A stretch of 64,000 bases of DNA, taken from NCBI GenBank assembly GCA_003339415.1, contig PDHQ01000081.1:1-64000 (forward strand), read 5' to 3'. The DNA comes from Ophiocordyceps camponoti-saundersi (nom. inval.) (Eukaryota > Ascomycota > Sordariomycetes > Hypocreales > Ophiocordycipitaceae). Each line of letters opens with the position of its first letter. Within the stretch, counting starts at the first letter, position 1. Positions 1-11,695 of the stretch are shown in pieces. A program made the position numbers and the translations under genes. Below the pieces are notes generated by a model. That model did not search any database, had not been told where the DNA came from, and worked only from the letters and a program-made list of their open reading frames with translations.

Positions 1-454
1 TTTTAAAAGCTTTAGGGGATTAGGATATAAGGGGCGCTTAAGGGTTAAGATAGGATAGCGGCTATTACTAAGTATATAGCGTAGTTTAGTTTCCGTGGAA
101 GATAAAGGAATTAAGTAGTATAGCTATCTTAAAAGTCGTATATCGCAAATCGAGTATTAAAAGGTACTTATAGTAAAATTTCTACTAAATAGGATTATAG
201 CTTTATCTTAAACCTTACACCTTTATATAACGAATTACCTATTTAAACACTAGTTTAGAGGACTAAGGCTATTAATAAAGTAGTCGTTACCTTACTTCTC
301 CTTATTTCCTTCGTCTTTTTATAAAAAATAACTTCCTAGGAGAATTACTATTAGGCTTATGCCTATTTAGCTAAAGATCGCCTCTTCTATTAGTTAAAGA
401 CGACGGTGACCGAGGAAGTTACGCCCCGTAGGGATCTACTACGCTTACTTAAAT

Positions 455-456
<2 letters not shown>
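1..456. repeat. TA-rich, RIP-like repeat relic
   Basis: This stretch is rich in TA-containing words and poor in CA and TG. The remaining TG sites are mostly GTG or TGC, as in the retrotransposon at 43.9-52.6 kb. No continuous reading frame is visible on either strand. I infer the edge of a repeat inactivated by RIP. I could not align it by eye to the element further right, so its family is unknown. It ends abruptly at the poly-C run. Confidence 0.5.
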
Positions 457-509
<53 letters not shown>

Positions 510-529
510 TCCCCCCCCCCCCCCCCCCC
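457..529. repeat. Poly-C homopolymer tract
   Basis: There are 51 uninterrupted C at 457-507, then TCT, then 19 more C to 529. A pyrimidine-rich block continues to about 760. The tract lies exactly at the change from RIP-like DNA to ordinary DNA. Homopolymers this long are error-prone in sequencing, so the length is uncertain. Any protein read across it would be a proline artefact. Confidence 0.9.
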
Positions 530-1880
530 TCCCTCTCCAAGCCCTGACCCCTTTTCATCGGTATCCCCCCCCGCTCTCTCCTATCCCTCTCCTTATACCC
601 TTAACCCCCCACCGGCTTGTTTCTTTACCCTCTACCGTCGCACTCTCTCCTTGACCGACCCGACTATCACGCCTCTTCAGGTGCTTTGTCGACTTTTACC
701 CTTATTCTTCCCTTGTCTTCTCACCCCCAACTTACCCTCTCCCCTCTAATGTTTTATTCTCACGCTATCGCTTCGACGAGGATGTAATGACGAACCATCT
801 TATCGACGGGGGAGGGGGAACACAGCGAAAGGGGTGGCTACGCCAACTGCCTGTACAATAAGAAGCACTTGATTTCTTTTTTCTTTTCTCTTCATCACTA
901 TCTCGGATGAGGCAATAGAAGAACGCGACAGCGACGACGGGGAATTTTCCTGCTATTTTTCCTGCTATTTTCTTTCCTCTTTCTTTTCGAAAAAGGGTGA
1001 AAACGACAAAAAAAAAGTTGTTTTTGGCTGTGCTGGAAGTGAAGGCTTTCTCTACTAATGGCGTTTCAGAGCTGCTGGAGGTAACTTGCGTTTACACCCC
1101 CTCTGCCTCTCCTTTTTCCTTTGCTGCTACCAGTCAAGGTCTGGTTTGGCTTGCGGCGTCTGTTAGAACACGAAAGGGGGAAATCGAATATTGTGGATTT
1201 GGGCTGTGATTGTGACGATAATGATGATGCTGTTGGTTGGAGGGTCTGAAATATGTGGTCAGAGACACTTTTGTTAAGCAACTGACATCTATCGTAATGG
1301 ATGTGTTGGTAGATGAAGCTCTTCACAGAAAATATAAACGATGGTATTTTTATTATGCTGTTTTTATGAAGTGTTAAGATCGGTAGGCAGATACCCAGGT
1401 ATGTTTGTTTATGCATGCCTTCTACTACTAAACTATTCGTACGTAACTTGGTAGGTAAGTTGTTAGTTAAGGCTTGTGATGTGAGATTGATCGATAGCAG
1501 GTGAGGAGGCCTTGGTGGTTTAGATTCATTGGTGTATGTACGTCCGTACATACGGCCACTGCATCTACAGGCTACGGCCACTGTAAATGCCTCGGGGACA
1601 GGCTACAGTTAGACAGGGCCCAGGGGGGTCTTCAGCGGGTTCGTTATTGGTCAGCACTCGGCAGCGGGTCATAAGGCTGACAGGTTGGGGGGCGACGGTT
1701 GGAGAATGAGAGACAGAAGTAGACTAGCGCCCCAAAGACAGACAACCGCAGACGAGGCGCAAGAAAAAAAAAACCACAGACTCAGAGAGAGAGCAGCCTC
1801 CCCCTTTCAACGCTGGTTCATACATATATATGACCTACCAAAACCTATCTACCTACTAATAGGTAGAGAGACTCATACAA
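530..1880. other. Gene-free stretch
   Basis: I see no supportable gene here. The open frames are low-complexity or lack recognisable domains. The left part is pyrimidine-rich. From about 1690 there are A-rich and AG-rich words, and around 1830-1870 there are ACCTACC/TAGGTAG words that recur in other intergenic regions of the window. The right end presumably holds the promoter and leader of the DUF4470 gene. Confidence 0.5.
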
Positions 1881-4800
1881 ATGAGTCGCAAACCATTCAG
1901 GACCAAACCACTAAAGGACATCTTCTTGGAAAGAGTCTTTAAACCCCGTCCTTTTCTCGATGCTGCCGCTGGAAATTCTCATCCAGAGCCCTCCCCTCGA
2001 CCCCAACCAAAGGCGAAAGGGAAGAAACGGAAACAAGAGATAGAGAAACCGCTGAGAATGATGACGTCCGCCGTTGCAAATCGCTTCAACATCTTCCATC
2101 CTCTCAGTGATACCCCTGCTATGAACCTGACGCGACACATGCCCGCGGGTAAAAACGCCTCCATCTTGTCCTTCGGCTGCGGCGATCTGAAAAACATGCT
2201 CTTCTCGATTTACGCTCAATACGGTCTTCGTGAGTTGATTCGACGAGCTTTTGTTCTCATCTTCTCGTCTTGGTCACTGACTCTGAGATGGGAATGTGAA
2301 AAAAGCAAGGAGAAAGTTTGACTTCACGTTCTGTGACAAGGACGAAGATATCATCGGTGAGCCTGTCCGACACGATCGCGTGTTTGCCGCGACCCTGTCC
2401 CTAACGTAGCGATCAACCCTCTGTTTAAAAAAAAAGGCCGTAACTTCGTTCTCTTGACGCTCATACTCGATAACCACGGCCTGAGCCTGTGGGACCTCTA
2501 CTACGAACTCGTCGTGCCGGTTCGTCATATAAGAGTACTCTCGAACCACTTGAAGAAGATGCTGGCCTACCTTGAAAGCATCGATTCCTGGAAAGCGACT
2601 CCCTACGGTCGAGTCGTCGAATTCTGCGATTATGCCACACTCAACCATGTTCGTGACTTCTGCCAACGCCTCATACTCTATTGTCAGAACAGCAGCACCG
2701 GTGAATTGCTCAAGGGCCTTACTTATCCCTTTGAAATGTCCAATCACATTCGATTCCATGGTCAAGGCGAGGAAGGCATTTCTCTTACAGCCATGCGCTC
2801 TGCCGCTCCCTTGTCTCTTCAAGCAGCATTGTACTTGCGATCCGTGAGCCGTTACACCTGGGCCGCCTTCTCGGAGAGTCGGAAACCGATTGAAAGCCAC
2901 CTCGATATTCGAGATCCCGATCGTCCAAATCCCATGTTTGCAGCCTTCTTGTCGGAGCAAAAGGCTCTCCACTGCTGCACTGAGCCTCTTCTGGGCTTTC
3001 ATCTTGCCAATGTCTATGCGCCGCTCATCAAAACGTCGTCTGACAATCCCTTCGATAGGCGATCAGGCTTCGAATTCGCTGCGTCCTCACTCTGGCGCTT
3101 CCGGCGGCGGCTGAAAGAGCGCCGTGCTCTCAATGGAGGAAAGAAGCTGAGTTCTGAAGGCCGTATGGGTCACTCGAGGGGCACCGCAGAGAAACGAGAC
3201 CTCAAGGACGAAACGTCGCCCCTCTGGCTCTCCGAAAGGCGACTGCGTCTCGAGGCCAAATGGCAGTTCATCAAGTGGATGAATGCCTTCAAGCAGGCCG
3301 CGTCTACGAGTCTCGTCCACGTGCGCTTGGTTGTCGCCGACGCCCTGGCTTTCTCCCACACCCTGCAGGCCCTGTCTCTTAACAGCAAACAAGCTGCCAG
3401 CGGCAAGAACACGGCAAACTGGTACGCGCGCCAATTCGGACTCGAGAAACTCGCTCTCGACGAGATCGATTACGGACCCCGCGGCGTTGCTCCGATGGAG
3501 TTCGACGTCATCGACACGTCCAACCTCTCCGACCACCTCGGCATTCTGAACCTCATCGTCGCCACCACTCCGCTGCTCAAGGCGAGGCCCTGGGCCACCA
3601 TCTTGACCGAAACGTTGATCCAGCGGCACGAGTCGGAGCAATTGACCCTTGACAGTCTTCTCTGCGGACACACGCCTACCATCTCGCTGCTACTCGGCAT
3701 CTCCGCCATGCAGTATTGGACCAACGCCAAGTGCGAGTCTCACGTCGACGAGGTCCTGCTCAGTTCCGTGGATAGATCACGAAAGGTCAAAGGGGAGACG
3801 CAGTTGCACAGTCGTCTGGCATGGAAACGAGATGACCAGTTCGCTGGCTTTGTGAGAGGGCGCGATAAGATACACATTGAACCTGAAGCCGCCTGTCGCC
3901 TGCTTGTCGACATATATCGTCGCATGTTTGGGTGGGAGAACGCACAGGCGCTACCCAACACTGCCTCATCATCGGTCCCGCCTGACACGGTCAGGAACCC
4001 AGGCGCGGTCAACAGATACTTCCACAGGTCCTCCTTCGTCGCGCTCTTGAAGCTGGTCAGGAGCCGCGTTGACACAGACTGGCCCAGGGTCTACGGGAGC
4101 CTCCTTTCTTCTTTGAGAGAAGACCGTTCGCTCTTGGTATCGAACAACTTCACGCAGGAGGTGAGCCTCCAGATGCATTTGCAGGGTGTTCACTCTGAGC
4201 CCTGGTTCCTGCAAACCATCGACGAACCGCCGACCACAGGGATCCTGGCAGGCTGGAGCCTAATTCCCCAAACCGTCGTCCTCACTTTGGTCGTGCCCCG
4301 AGAGTCTATTGATCAGCTGTACAACCCTGGCAAGTCGAACAAGATAACTTCGCTGCTGCACGAGATAACTTCGCCTACGCTGGTCGCCTCCATCTGTTCC
4401 GGCTCTGACGAGCAGGAGGAGTGGCAGCATTCGTACAGCGATATCCACATGGCTTTCGGTTCGGTCAAGAACGCCCCAAACGGGGCCATTGTCCTCGAGG
4501 AGGACGAGCTCAGATGGAAAGGCTCGTCGCCTCTTCTCGTCTCCTTTACCGTCCCGACCGCGTTCCTTCGAAGTCAGCCGTCGGAAACGCGGGTTAAGCT
4601 TCACATTATGCCGTCGCTCCAAAGCAACACTCTGTATGGCGAAATGCTCGGCACGTCCTTGTGCGTCTTCGAAACTACTTTGCAAGACTCGTCCAGAGTG
4701 GTCGCTTCCAGGTTCATGCTTAGACTCAACGGGCATCCCGTCGTGTGCGCCGGCGCCCGGCCGATCCAGAAATGGACCGACGATGCGAGCAAGGAGCGGC

Positions 4801-5981
4801 CTTTGGTTTTCTCGGCCAAGATACTCGACTCCGAGAAGCGCGTGTCCGCCTTTACATTCCGCTACGACTTGACTGAGAAAGAAGTGGTGGCTTGTCTGCT
4901 GTCGGAGGTTCCACAGGCCCTGCGACAACGAAGTCCATTCGTCCTCGATCTCGTCCTTACAGAAGAATCGGTTTGCCCTCTCAGGTTTCCCTGCCCAGTG
5001 ACCAAGACGGGCGCCACGATTCGCCTTTTCTCAGAGCGGCGCTACGTCGAGGTCGTCGTACCACTGGCCGAACCCCTGTCTACCGACGTCCTCGCCGACT
5101 TCATCTTCCCTACGACGCTGTCCTCCCATTTCAAGTGCCCGATTGCGCAGGACGTACGGCACGTGAGCCTCGATACCATGCCTAAGGTGGACTTGCTATC
5201 GCAGCCGCGTCTGGGCTGGCTGGATACCTTGACGACTTTTCAGTTTTCCACTCGAGAGACACGACTGAGGCAAGAGGATAAGAAAATTTGCGGCATCGAA
5301 AGGATGAGAGACGTCCGAGTCTGCTTTAAGGAGTCGCTCTTGACCATGTTCAGGAGCTGCTTACCTGGCAAACAGGGAAGAAAGCCGACGACTTTTGCCA
5401 TCAAGTCTTCCAGAGACGGCGTCGTTCACATAGTCATCCTCGCGGCAGCCATACGATTAGACTGCGAAGCAGGATCGGTCCTCATGGACGCTGCCGTGCT
5501 GCCCCTTACTCCAGAGCTCGTAAAGACGCCCGGCGTGAAGTCCTTTCTGATCGAAAGCGAGCGGGTCGGGCATCGGGACATCAACGTCAGCGACGCCGAG
5601 CTCGTTCTGTGGAAGCGAGTCCTGCCCGCCTTCGTCGAGCGCTGTCGCACCTGGGCGCACAAGGACAACTGCGAGTATCAGACGATGGGGGCGTTGCCTC
5701 TAAGCGTCGAGCCGGGCGAGAAGTTTCTCTGTTCTTGCGGGAACGGTAAGTTCCCTAACGAACACATGAACATGAGGAAGTGGTTACAGATATCGAAACT
5801 GTCGGTTCGGGCGGCTATCAGTCCGGTTTTTGCCGCTCCGCTTGTTGAGGATGTCGTGCCGCCTTCTATTGGTGGCTTTGTGGATGAGATGCACGTTGAG
5901 GACCTGGAGTCTAGAGAGGCGTTTTTGAAGGCTGTGGATGTACCTACTAGACGATCTGATAAGTACAGAAGAGGAAAGTAG
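1881..5981 (+). CDS. DUF4470-domain protein (fungal MYND-associated family)
   Basis: Proposed exons are 1881-2229, 2288-2356 and 2437-5981, giving about 1320 residues. After a basic leader, the DUF4470 motif is readable: a DTPAMNLTRHMP segment, then LSFGCGDLKNMLFSIYA. Splicing at 2229/2288 and 2356/2437 restores the family pattern FDFTFCDKDEDII followed by RNFVLLTLIL. The C-terminus carries the CSCGNGKFP and AAISPVFAAP motifs that I associate with the family. Many relatives also have a MYND zinc finger, and I see none here. The first acceptor (2287) was chosen for frame and family fit; an AG at 2305 is an alternative. The start could also be the Met at about 2058. Molecular function is unknown. 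The long third exon is a solid single frame. Confidence 0.8.
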
Positions 5982-6480
5982 ACTGTATTTATTTTTGTTA
6001 TGTGAGTTCGTGTAGATCTTTGGCGTGTTGTTGATCTGATATTGAGATCTTGGTCTTTACTGCAGTTGTTAAGGACTCTGCTTATTCCTTACTCAGGACT
6101 GCTAGCTTGGGTGAAAGCCAACACGATCTGAGTCTTGAAGTACGTATCGAAACAAGGCCAATTCAGTATAAAGGAGGCTTCATGAGGCGTGAGAAGCGTC
6201 TTTGCGAGTTGAGAAGTAGGTAGTAGAACCAGAGGCTATCGAAAGCATAGCACACCCTATCCGTACACCTTGATCGGCTGGAAACTAGCTGACTAACTTA
6301 CCAGTGCCAACCTCTGATTGGTTGCTTACCTCGGCCAAGTGCCGCCGTACCTCTTCTACCCGTGCCGCTCTCACCGAACTCACCGCCTGCGGGCTTAGCG
6401 GCAGAAAAAAAAACGTCCAGGTCACGGGCAAGCGGCCAAGCTGCAACGCGTCAAAGGAGAGGGCACTTACTGTCACTAGA
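5982..6480. other. Intergenic region, DUF4470 gene to CCT6
   Basis: This is a tandem (+/+) intergenic stretch with no supported gene. It should hold the 3' end of the upstream gene and the promoter and leader of CCT6. The sequence turns CT-rich and A-rich just before the CCT6 start. No clear TATA box was seen. Confidence 0.5.
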
Positions 6481-8453
6481 ATGTCGGCCGCTCAGCTGCT
6501 CAACCCCAAGGCCGAGTCCCGCGTACGTCTCCTTCTTCCAACGCATCTCATCAGCTGTCCGAGCTACTGACGGGTTGCAGAGGAGGGGCGAGGCGCTCAA
6601 GGTCAACATCAATGCTGGCGTCGGCCTCCAGGACGTGCTCAAGTCCAACCTCGGACCGCTGGGCACCATCAAGATGTGAGGACATCGTGATACCTGCTCG
6701 AAGATTCTGATTACTGTGATGACTGACTTCTCGTCTCTTTGCAGGCTTGTGGACGGCGCTGGACAGGTACCGATCGATCCGCAACCCCCCCCCTCCCTCT
6801 TCACCCCCCTCTCTGGGGCGATTCCCCGGCTGACGAGGCCGGATAGATCAAGCTCACCAAGGACGGGAACGTGCTTTTGCGAGAGATGCAGATACAAAAC
6901 CCTACGGCCGTCATGATCGCTCGCGCCGCGACTGCGCAAGACGATATCTGTGGAGATGGCACTACGTCGGTTGTGTTGCTGGTCGGCGAGCTGCTGAAGC
7001 AGGCTGATCGGTACATTGCCGAAGGACTACATCCCCGCATCCTCACCGACGGCTTCGAGCTGGCCAAGGTCGAGGCGCTCAAGGTTCGTGCCATCCGCTC
7101 CGCTCAACCAGAAGAACACCAACCTAACGACCGCATAGTTTCTCGACTCCTTTCAGCTGCCCAAGGAGGTCGACCGCGAGCTACTGCTTAACGTGGCGCG
7201 AACGTCACTGACCACCAAACTCAACGCCGGCCTCGCGCAGAAGCTTACTCCCGATATCGTCGACGCCGTGCTTGCCATCTACCAAGCGCCGGCCAAGCCC
7301 GACCTGCACATGGTGGAGATTATGAAGATGCAGCACCGCACGGCTGCTGACACGCAGCTGATTAGGGGGCTGGTCCTGGACCACGGCGCCCGGCATCCCG
7401 ATATGCCTAAGCGGCTGGAGAATTGCTACATCCTCACGCTAAACGTCAGCCTCGAGTACGAAAAGACTGAGATCAACTCGGGCTTCTTCTATTCGAGCGC
7501 GGAGCAGCGCGACAAGCTGGTCGAGAGTGAGCGTCGCTTCATCGATGCTAAGCTGAAGAAGATTGTCGAGCTGAAAAAGGAGCTTTGTGGCACCGACGGA
7601 AAGAAGAACTTTGTCGTCATCAATCAAAAGGGCATCGACCCGCTGTCCCTCGATGTGCTGGCCAAGAACGGCATCCTGGCGCTGCGGCGGGCCAAGCGGC
7701 GGAACATGGAGCGGCTGCAGCTGATATGCGGCGGCGCTTCCCAGAACAGCGTCGAAGACCTGACTGCCGACGTCCTCGGCTGGGCCGGTCTTGTGTACGA
7801 GCAGACGCTGGGCGAGGAAAAGTACACGTTTGTCGAGGAGGTCAAGGATCCCAAGTCCGTGACGATTATGATCAAGGGGCCCAACCAGCACACGATATCT
7901 CAGGTGACGGATGCCGTCCGGGATGGGCTGAGGAGCGCCTACAACATGATTGTCGACAAGAGCGTCGTGCCTGGAGCCGGGGCCTTTCAAGTGGCCTGTG
8001 CCGATCACCTCAAGAGCGACGCGTTTCGCAACTCGGTCAAGGGTAAGGCTAGATGGGGCGTCGAGGCCTTTGCCGATGCGCTCCTCATCATTCCCAAGAC
8101 GCTGGCGGCCAACGCTGGACACGACATGCAGGATGCTCGTAAGTGCTTCGTTCTTTCTCCCCTACTTGGTAGTCTCAGATTATACCCTTGTTCGCCTTGC
8201 TGATGATCAACTTGCAGTCGCCGCGATGCAGGACGAATGCGCCAAGGGCTGCGTAGCCGGCTTGAACCTGGAAAGCGGAGAGCCGATGGATCCGGAGCTT
8301 GAGGGGGTTTTTGACTCGTTTCGGGTGCTGAGGAATTCGATTGCGTCGAGCTCGAGCATCGCGTCCAACTTGTTGCTGTGCGACGAGTTGCTCAAGGCTC
8401 GACAGATGGGCAGACAAGGCGGGCCGGGAGCGGATGGGCCTGAGGAGATGTAG
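6481..8453 (+). CDS. CCT6: T-complex protein 1 subunit zeta (CCT6)
   Basis: Zeta subunit of the cytosolic TRiC/CCT chaperonin, the ATP-driven ring that folds actin, tubulin and WD40 proteins. Six exons: 6481-6522, 6581-6675, 6745-6766, 6847-7083, 7139-8138 and 8218-8453, giving 543 residues, the usual length. The N-terminus [14 protein letters not shown] is typical of fungal zeta subunits. Group II chaperonin motifs are visible: [11 protein letters not shown], the nucleotide-loop TKDGNVLL and the catalytic GDGTTSVV, with Asp at about residue 90. Near the C-terminus come [15 protein letters not shown] and the equatorial ending LLLCDELL. Exon 3 is only 22 nt, so simple gene finders could miss it. 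All splice sites are GT...AG. The next gene, TSR4, is in the same orientation. Confidence 0.96.
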
Positions 8454-8866
8454 GTTGGTCTGTTATAAGGTGACTTGTAGCTGAGCCCGGCAATAGGGGA
8501 GCATCTTGGTGGTTGGGACTGGATGCCATGTACGAGAAGAAGCTGCCGAGCTCAGGTAGAAGAAGAAATGGATTCATTTGATGAAGCGGAAGCGAAGGGT
8601 CTGAGTCTTATTGTACGTGCATCTATGTAAGGCGTCGTGAGCGCTGAAGGGGTGAAGCTGAGAGAGAGAATGTGTGTGCGAGTAGCGAATGACTCGATAA
8701 TGTGCAAATAGTAGGACGGCGGGGTCTATCTTATCAGCGATTGTTGACGTTGAAGAAAAAAAGAGAAAGAGAAAGAGACGAAGCTCGACGACAGCCTCGC
8801 TCTGTCTCTTCTTTCCCCTCCCTCTCTCTTCACCTCGAATCTTGGCCAGAGCGAAAGAGGCCCAGA
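8454..8866. other. Intergenic region, CCT6 to TSR4
   Basis: No gene is supported. The region should hold the CCT6 3' UTR and the TSR4 promoter and leader. A purine-rich stretch near 8750-8785 is followed by a CT-rich stretch to about 8840, a common arrangement before fungal start codons. Confidence 0.5.
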
Positions 8867-10149
8867 ATGGCGGATGATTCCGACTCGGATTGCAGCTCAA
8901 GCTCTTACACGGAAACAAGCGTACTCCTAGGCTACGCATCTCGAAGTGATGAGGCAGACGATGTCATCAACAAACTCGGCGGACAGCCTGTACGTATTCC
9001 TCTCTTCCTTCTCTCTTGAGCTACTGAGCAGGTTCATCAAAAGCAAAGCCTTTAATGAAACAAATTTTGACTGACGAAAATAAAATACAGGATTGGATGG
9101 AAGGCTCCAAGCCCCCCTCGGCGACACTGGCTCGGTGCGGCGTCTGTAAAGATTTGATGCCATTACTGCTGCAGATCAACGGCGAGTTGCCGGATCGATT
9201 CCCTGGCCATGAGCGAAGGCTTTACGTCTTTGCGTGTCGGAAGAAGAGCTGTCGGAGGGGGCATGGGTGTGTTCGTGTCGTGAGGGCCGTGAGGGATTGG
9301 GGAGTCGAGGAGGTTGAGAAGGTTGCGGAAGAGAAGAAGATTGGGTTGGGAGACGCTTTGTTTGGAACGAGCTCGATGACGAAGATGGATTCCAGAACGA
9401 ATCCTTTCGTTGTATCGTCCGACGCGAAAGCCGTTCAGCCTGTTCAACCCTCTCTCAGCAAGACATTCGCCCAAAGCCTCTCCCTACACGAGACAACCTC
9501 CCCTCACCCCCCCAAGTCCGAATCCACAGAAGACGAAGAATGGCCTTCATCACCGTCAAAGCTACCCACAGCTTATCCAAGATGCTACCTCTCAGACGCA
9601 GACTACGAAACCCTCGAACCAGCATCATCAACGACAAAGATCCCCCCGCAAGCACGCCTCGTCGACGCAACGGACGAACTACCCTCAGCACTAGATCGCG
9701 AAGCCTTCGAATCTACAATGGACGCCACGTTTCAGAAGTTCGCCGATCGCATCGCCCAGAATCCGGATCAGGTTTTGCGGTACCATTTTGCCGGCCAGCC
9801 TTTGCTCTACTCTGACTCCGACGCGGTTGGTCGTCGTCTGGTGGCGAATGCGACGACGAATGTCGCCGCTGCTTCCGGTGGTGTTGAGAAGGTGGCCGTC
9901 GTCGCTACTACGGGCTTCCCTGCTTGTTCTCGGTGTGCTGGGCCGCGCTGCTTTGAGCTCCAGTTGACGCCGAATGCCATTGTTGAGCTTGAGGCTGGTG
10001 ACCTTGGCTTTGAGGGTATGGAATGGGGGACTATCATCGTTGCTGTTTGCGCCAAGGATTGTCTTCCTCACCCGTCTGCTCAGGGTGAGGTATACTATCT
10101 TGAGGAGTGGGCTGGTGTTCAGTGGGAGGAGCTGATTAGCAGAAAATGA
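8867..10149 (+). CDS. TSR4: Tsr4-like PDCD2 C-terminal domain protein
   Basis: Exons 8867-8989 and 9091-10149 give 393 residues. A CTGAC branch-like site precedes the acceptor. The start MADDSDSDC leads into VLLGYAS and the spliced LGGQPDWM motif. Next is the zinc-binding module with CGVC and the segment LPDRFPGHERRLYVFAC. The middle is a Ser/Thr/Pro-rich linker. The C-terminal PDCD2_C domain begins near FQKFADRIAQNPDQVLRYHF and ends with paired cysteines (CSRCAGPRCFE, CAKDC). In yeast, Tsr4 is a dedicated chaperone that binds ribosomal protein Rps2 (uS5) during translation and supports 40S assembly; this assignment transfers that role by family. It is in tandem with CCT6 upstream. Confidence 0.93.
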
Positions 10150-10510
10150 GGAGATGTCGCCGAAAGAAGGGTACATGATCTATCGGTCTTAATTGGATCG
10201 CCGTCATGGATGGATAGCCAGCCACCAATGGGTACTGATTTCTTCTAGACACTGATACGTTGTCAAGATATCCCAGTCATGACCCTTCCCATGTCGGTGC
10301 GTCAACCTTGTGACGTTGTTCTCACCTCCGCGCTTCCTCGATGCATAGGTTTTATGTCCCCCGATGAGAGGGTCCTGATGAACGCCCAAGAATAAGTCAT
10401 GCCCCCCACTCCATGCCTCTCCCCTATAACCATCCATCCGCCCTGGCCACGGCGCTGCAGAGGATTTCGACTTGACTCCTTGACGGAATATCCATCTTAC
10501 TCTGCAGACT

Positions 10511-11418
10511 TCATACAGCCGTCTCCCATGCCCGACGAATAACCCTGCCGAACTGATCGACACTGACATCCTCACGAATCTCTGCCTTTTTCGCCTCGTT
10601 GTCCGGGTTGGGAGGGATCTTTGCATTTCCCTGACCGTCTACTTCCCAGCCACAGACCTCGGTGACGAACTTCTTCGTAGCGTCCTCGCTGAGGCCGAGC
10701 CACGACTCCAGAAGATCCAGACCGACTTCCCTAAAGGCCTGAGAGACAAGTTGGGCGATACGATGACGGATGAGGTCCTCGAAGCCCGAAATGTCGGCCA
10801 CGAGATCGGCGCAGATGTCGTCGCCGTCAACCATGGACCAGAAGTGAGCGTACTGCGCACCTTCGAGCTGCGAATTGAGCGTGCGCAGCTTCGTGAGAGC
10901 CTCGGGGAGTTCTCCGCTCGCGGCGACGGATGGGTTGATGATGTGGAGGGCGAGGGAGAATTGAGCTGAGGGAAACTGCGTCATGGCTTTGACGAGGATG
11001 TTTGTGACGACTTCATCTTTCATTCGATCGGGATTGAGCTGATAGCTATTCCAGAGTCAATATTGAGCGCGTTTTCAAAACACAGCTACAGCGGTGAGGC
11101 GTAGAGCAGGCAGTGAGAAAGGGGTCAGAAGTCCAATAGTGTTTTTTATAATCACGACAGACGAGATTCGTCGCATTCAGGTAATAGGGAACTTTGCAAC
11201 ATCATATATAGCATGATAGACACAGAGAGGGGGGGGGGAGGCATCATCACTAACAGCTTCAGCAGCGTCCGGTTGGCATTGCAGTCGCAAAACTTGGCCT
11301 CGCACTGCTCCTGTAGGTACGTCTCGAGAGTGCCGACAGCTTCGGGATTATAGCGCTCCAGCCCGTTGATGATGCTGGTGATGTAATCGGGCCGCTCGGG
11401 CGGATCGTCTCCGTTCAT
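10511..11418 (-). CDS. EIF3K: Eukaryotic translation initiation factor 3 subunit K
   Basis: Minus-strand gene with exon 1 at 11418-11255 and exon 2 at 11045-10511, giving 232 residues. Splicing rebuilds LLKLYQLNPDRMKDEVV, characteristic of eIF3k. The N-terminus (RPDYITSIINGLERYNPEAV) and the CNANRTLLKL segment match the family's HEAT-like domain. The C-terminal part (EDLIRHRIAQLV onward) fits the winged-helix PCI-like domain. eIF3k is a non-core eIF3 subunit that pairs with eIF3l; it is absent from budding yeast but common in filamentous fungi. The intron (11046-11254) is long for this window at 209 nt and contains a G run near 11229-11239. The gene diverges from LIG1, with 277 bp between the start codons. 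Confidence 0.93.
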
Positions 11419-11695
11419 ATTTTTTTTTCCGTTACTGTCGGATCGCGAGATGGAGGGATTGTATTTTTTTGGTGCCTTCTTTGGTGTTGACGATGTTGTG
11501 CGAGGGCTTTGCTTGAGAGGAAGCTGGCTGATGCTGGTGGCCGATTGTGGGACGGAGCGAGGTGTTGTTCCGTGCCGACAAGGTCCCTATTTTCTCGTGG
11601 AGTCACGTGAGTGGGCCAAGCAATTATGACGTCGGGAATTCATCTGCAGCTCTCAAGCTTGATTGAATCATGACCTCACGGAACCTCTTCGAACC
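11419..11695. promoter_or_regulatory. Shared divergent promoter of EIF3K and LIG1
   Basis: This 277-bp gap separates two divergent start codons and must carry the promoters of both genes. It contains GTCACGTG at 11602-11609, a perfect Cbf1/E-box type octamer, and TGACGTC at 11627-11633, which resembles a CRE/bZIP half. Both lie closer to LIG1. Function is inferred from motif similarity only. Confidence 0.45.

Noticed and set aside
406..654. Proline-rich frame across the poly-C tract
   Set aside because: Product of a homopolymer; no start context or conserved sequence.
1066..1581. 171-codon minus-strand frame
   Set aside because: Low-complexity, no motif, no splice partners; likely chance.
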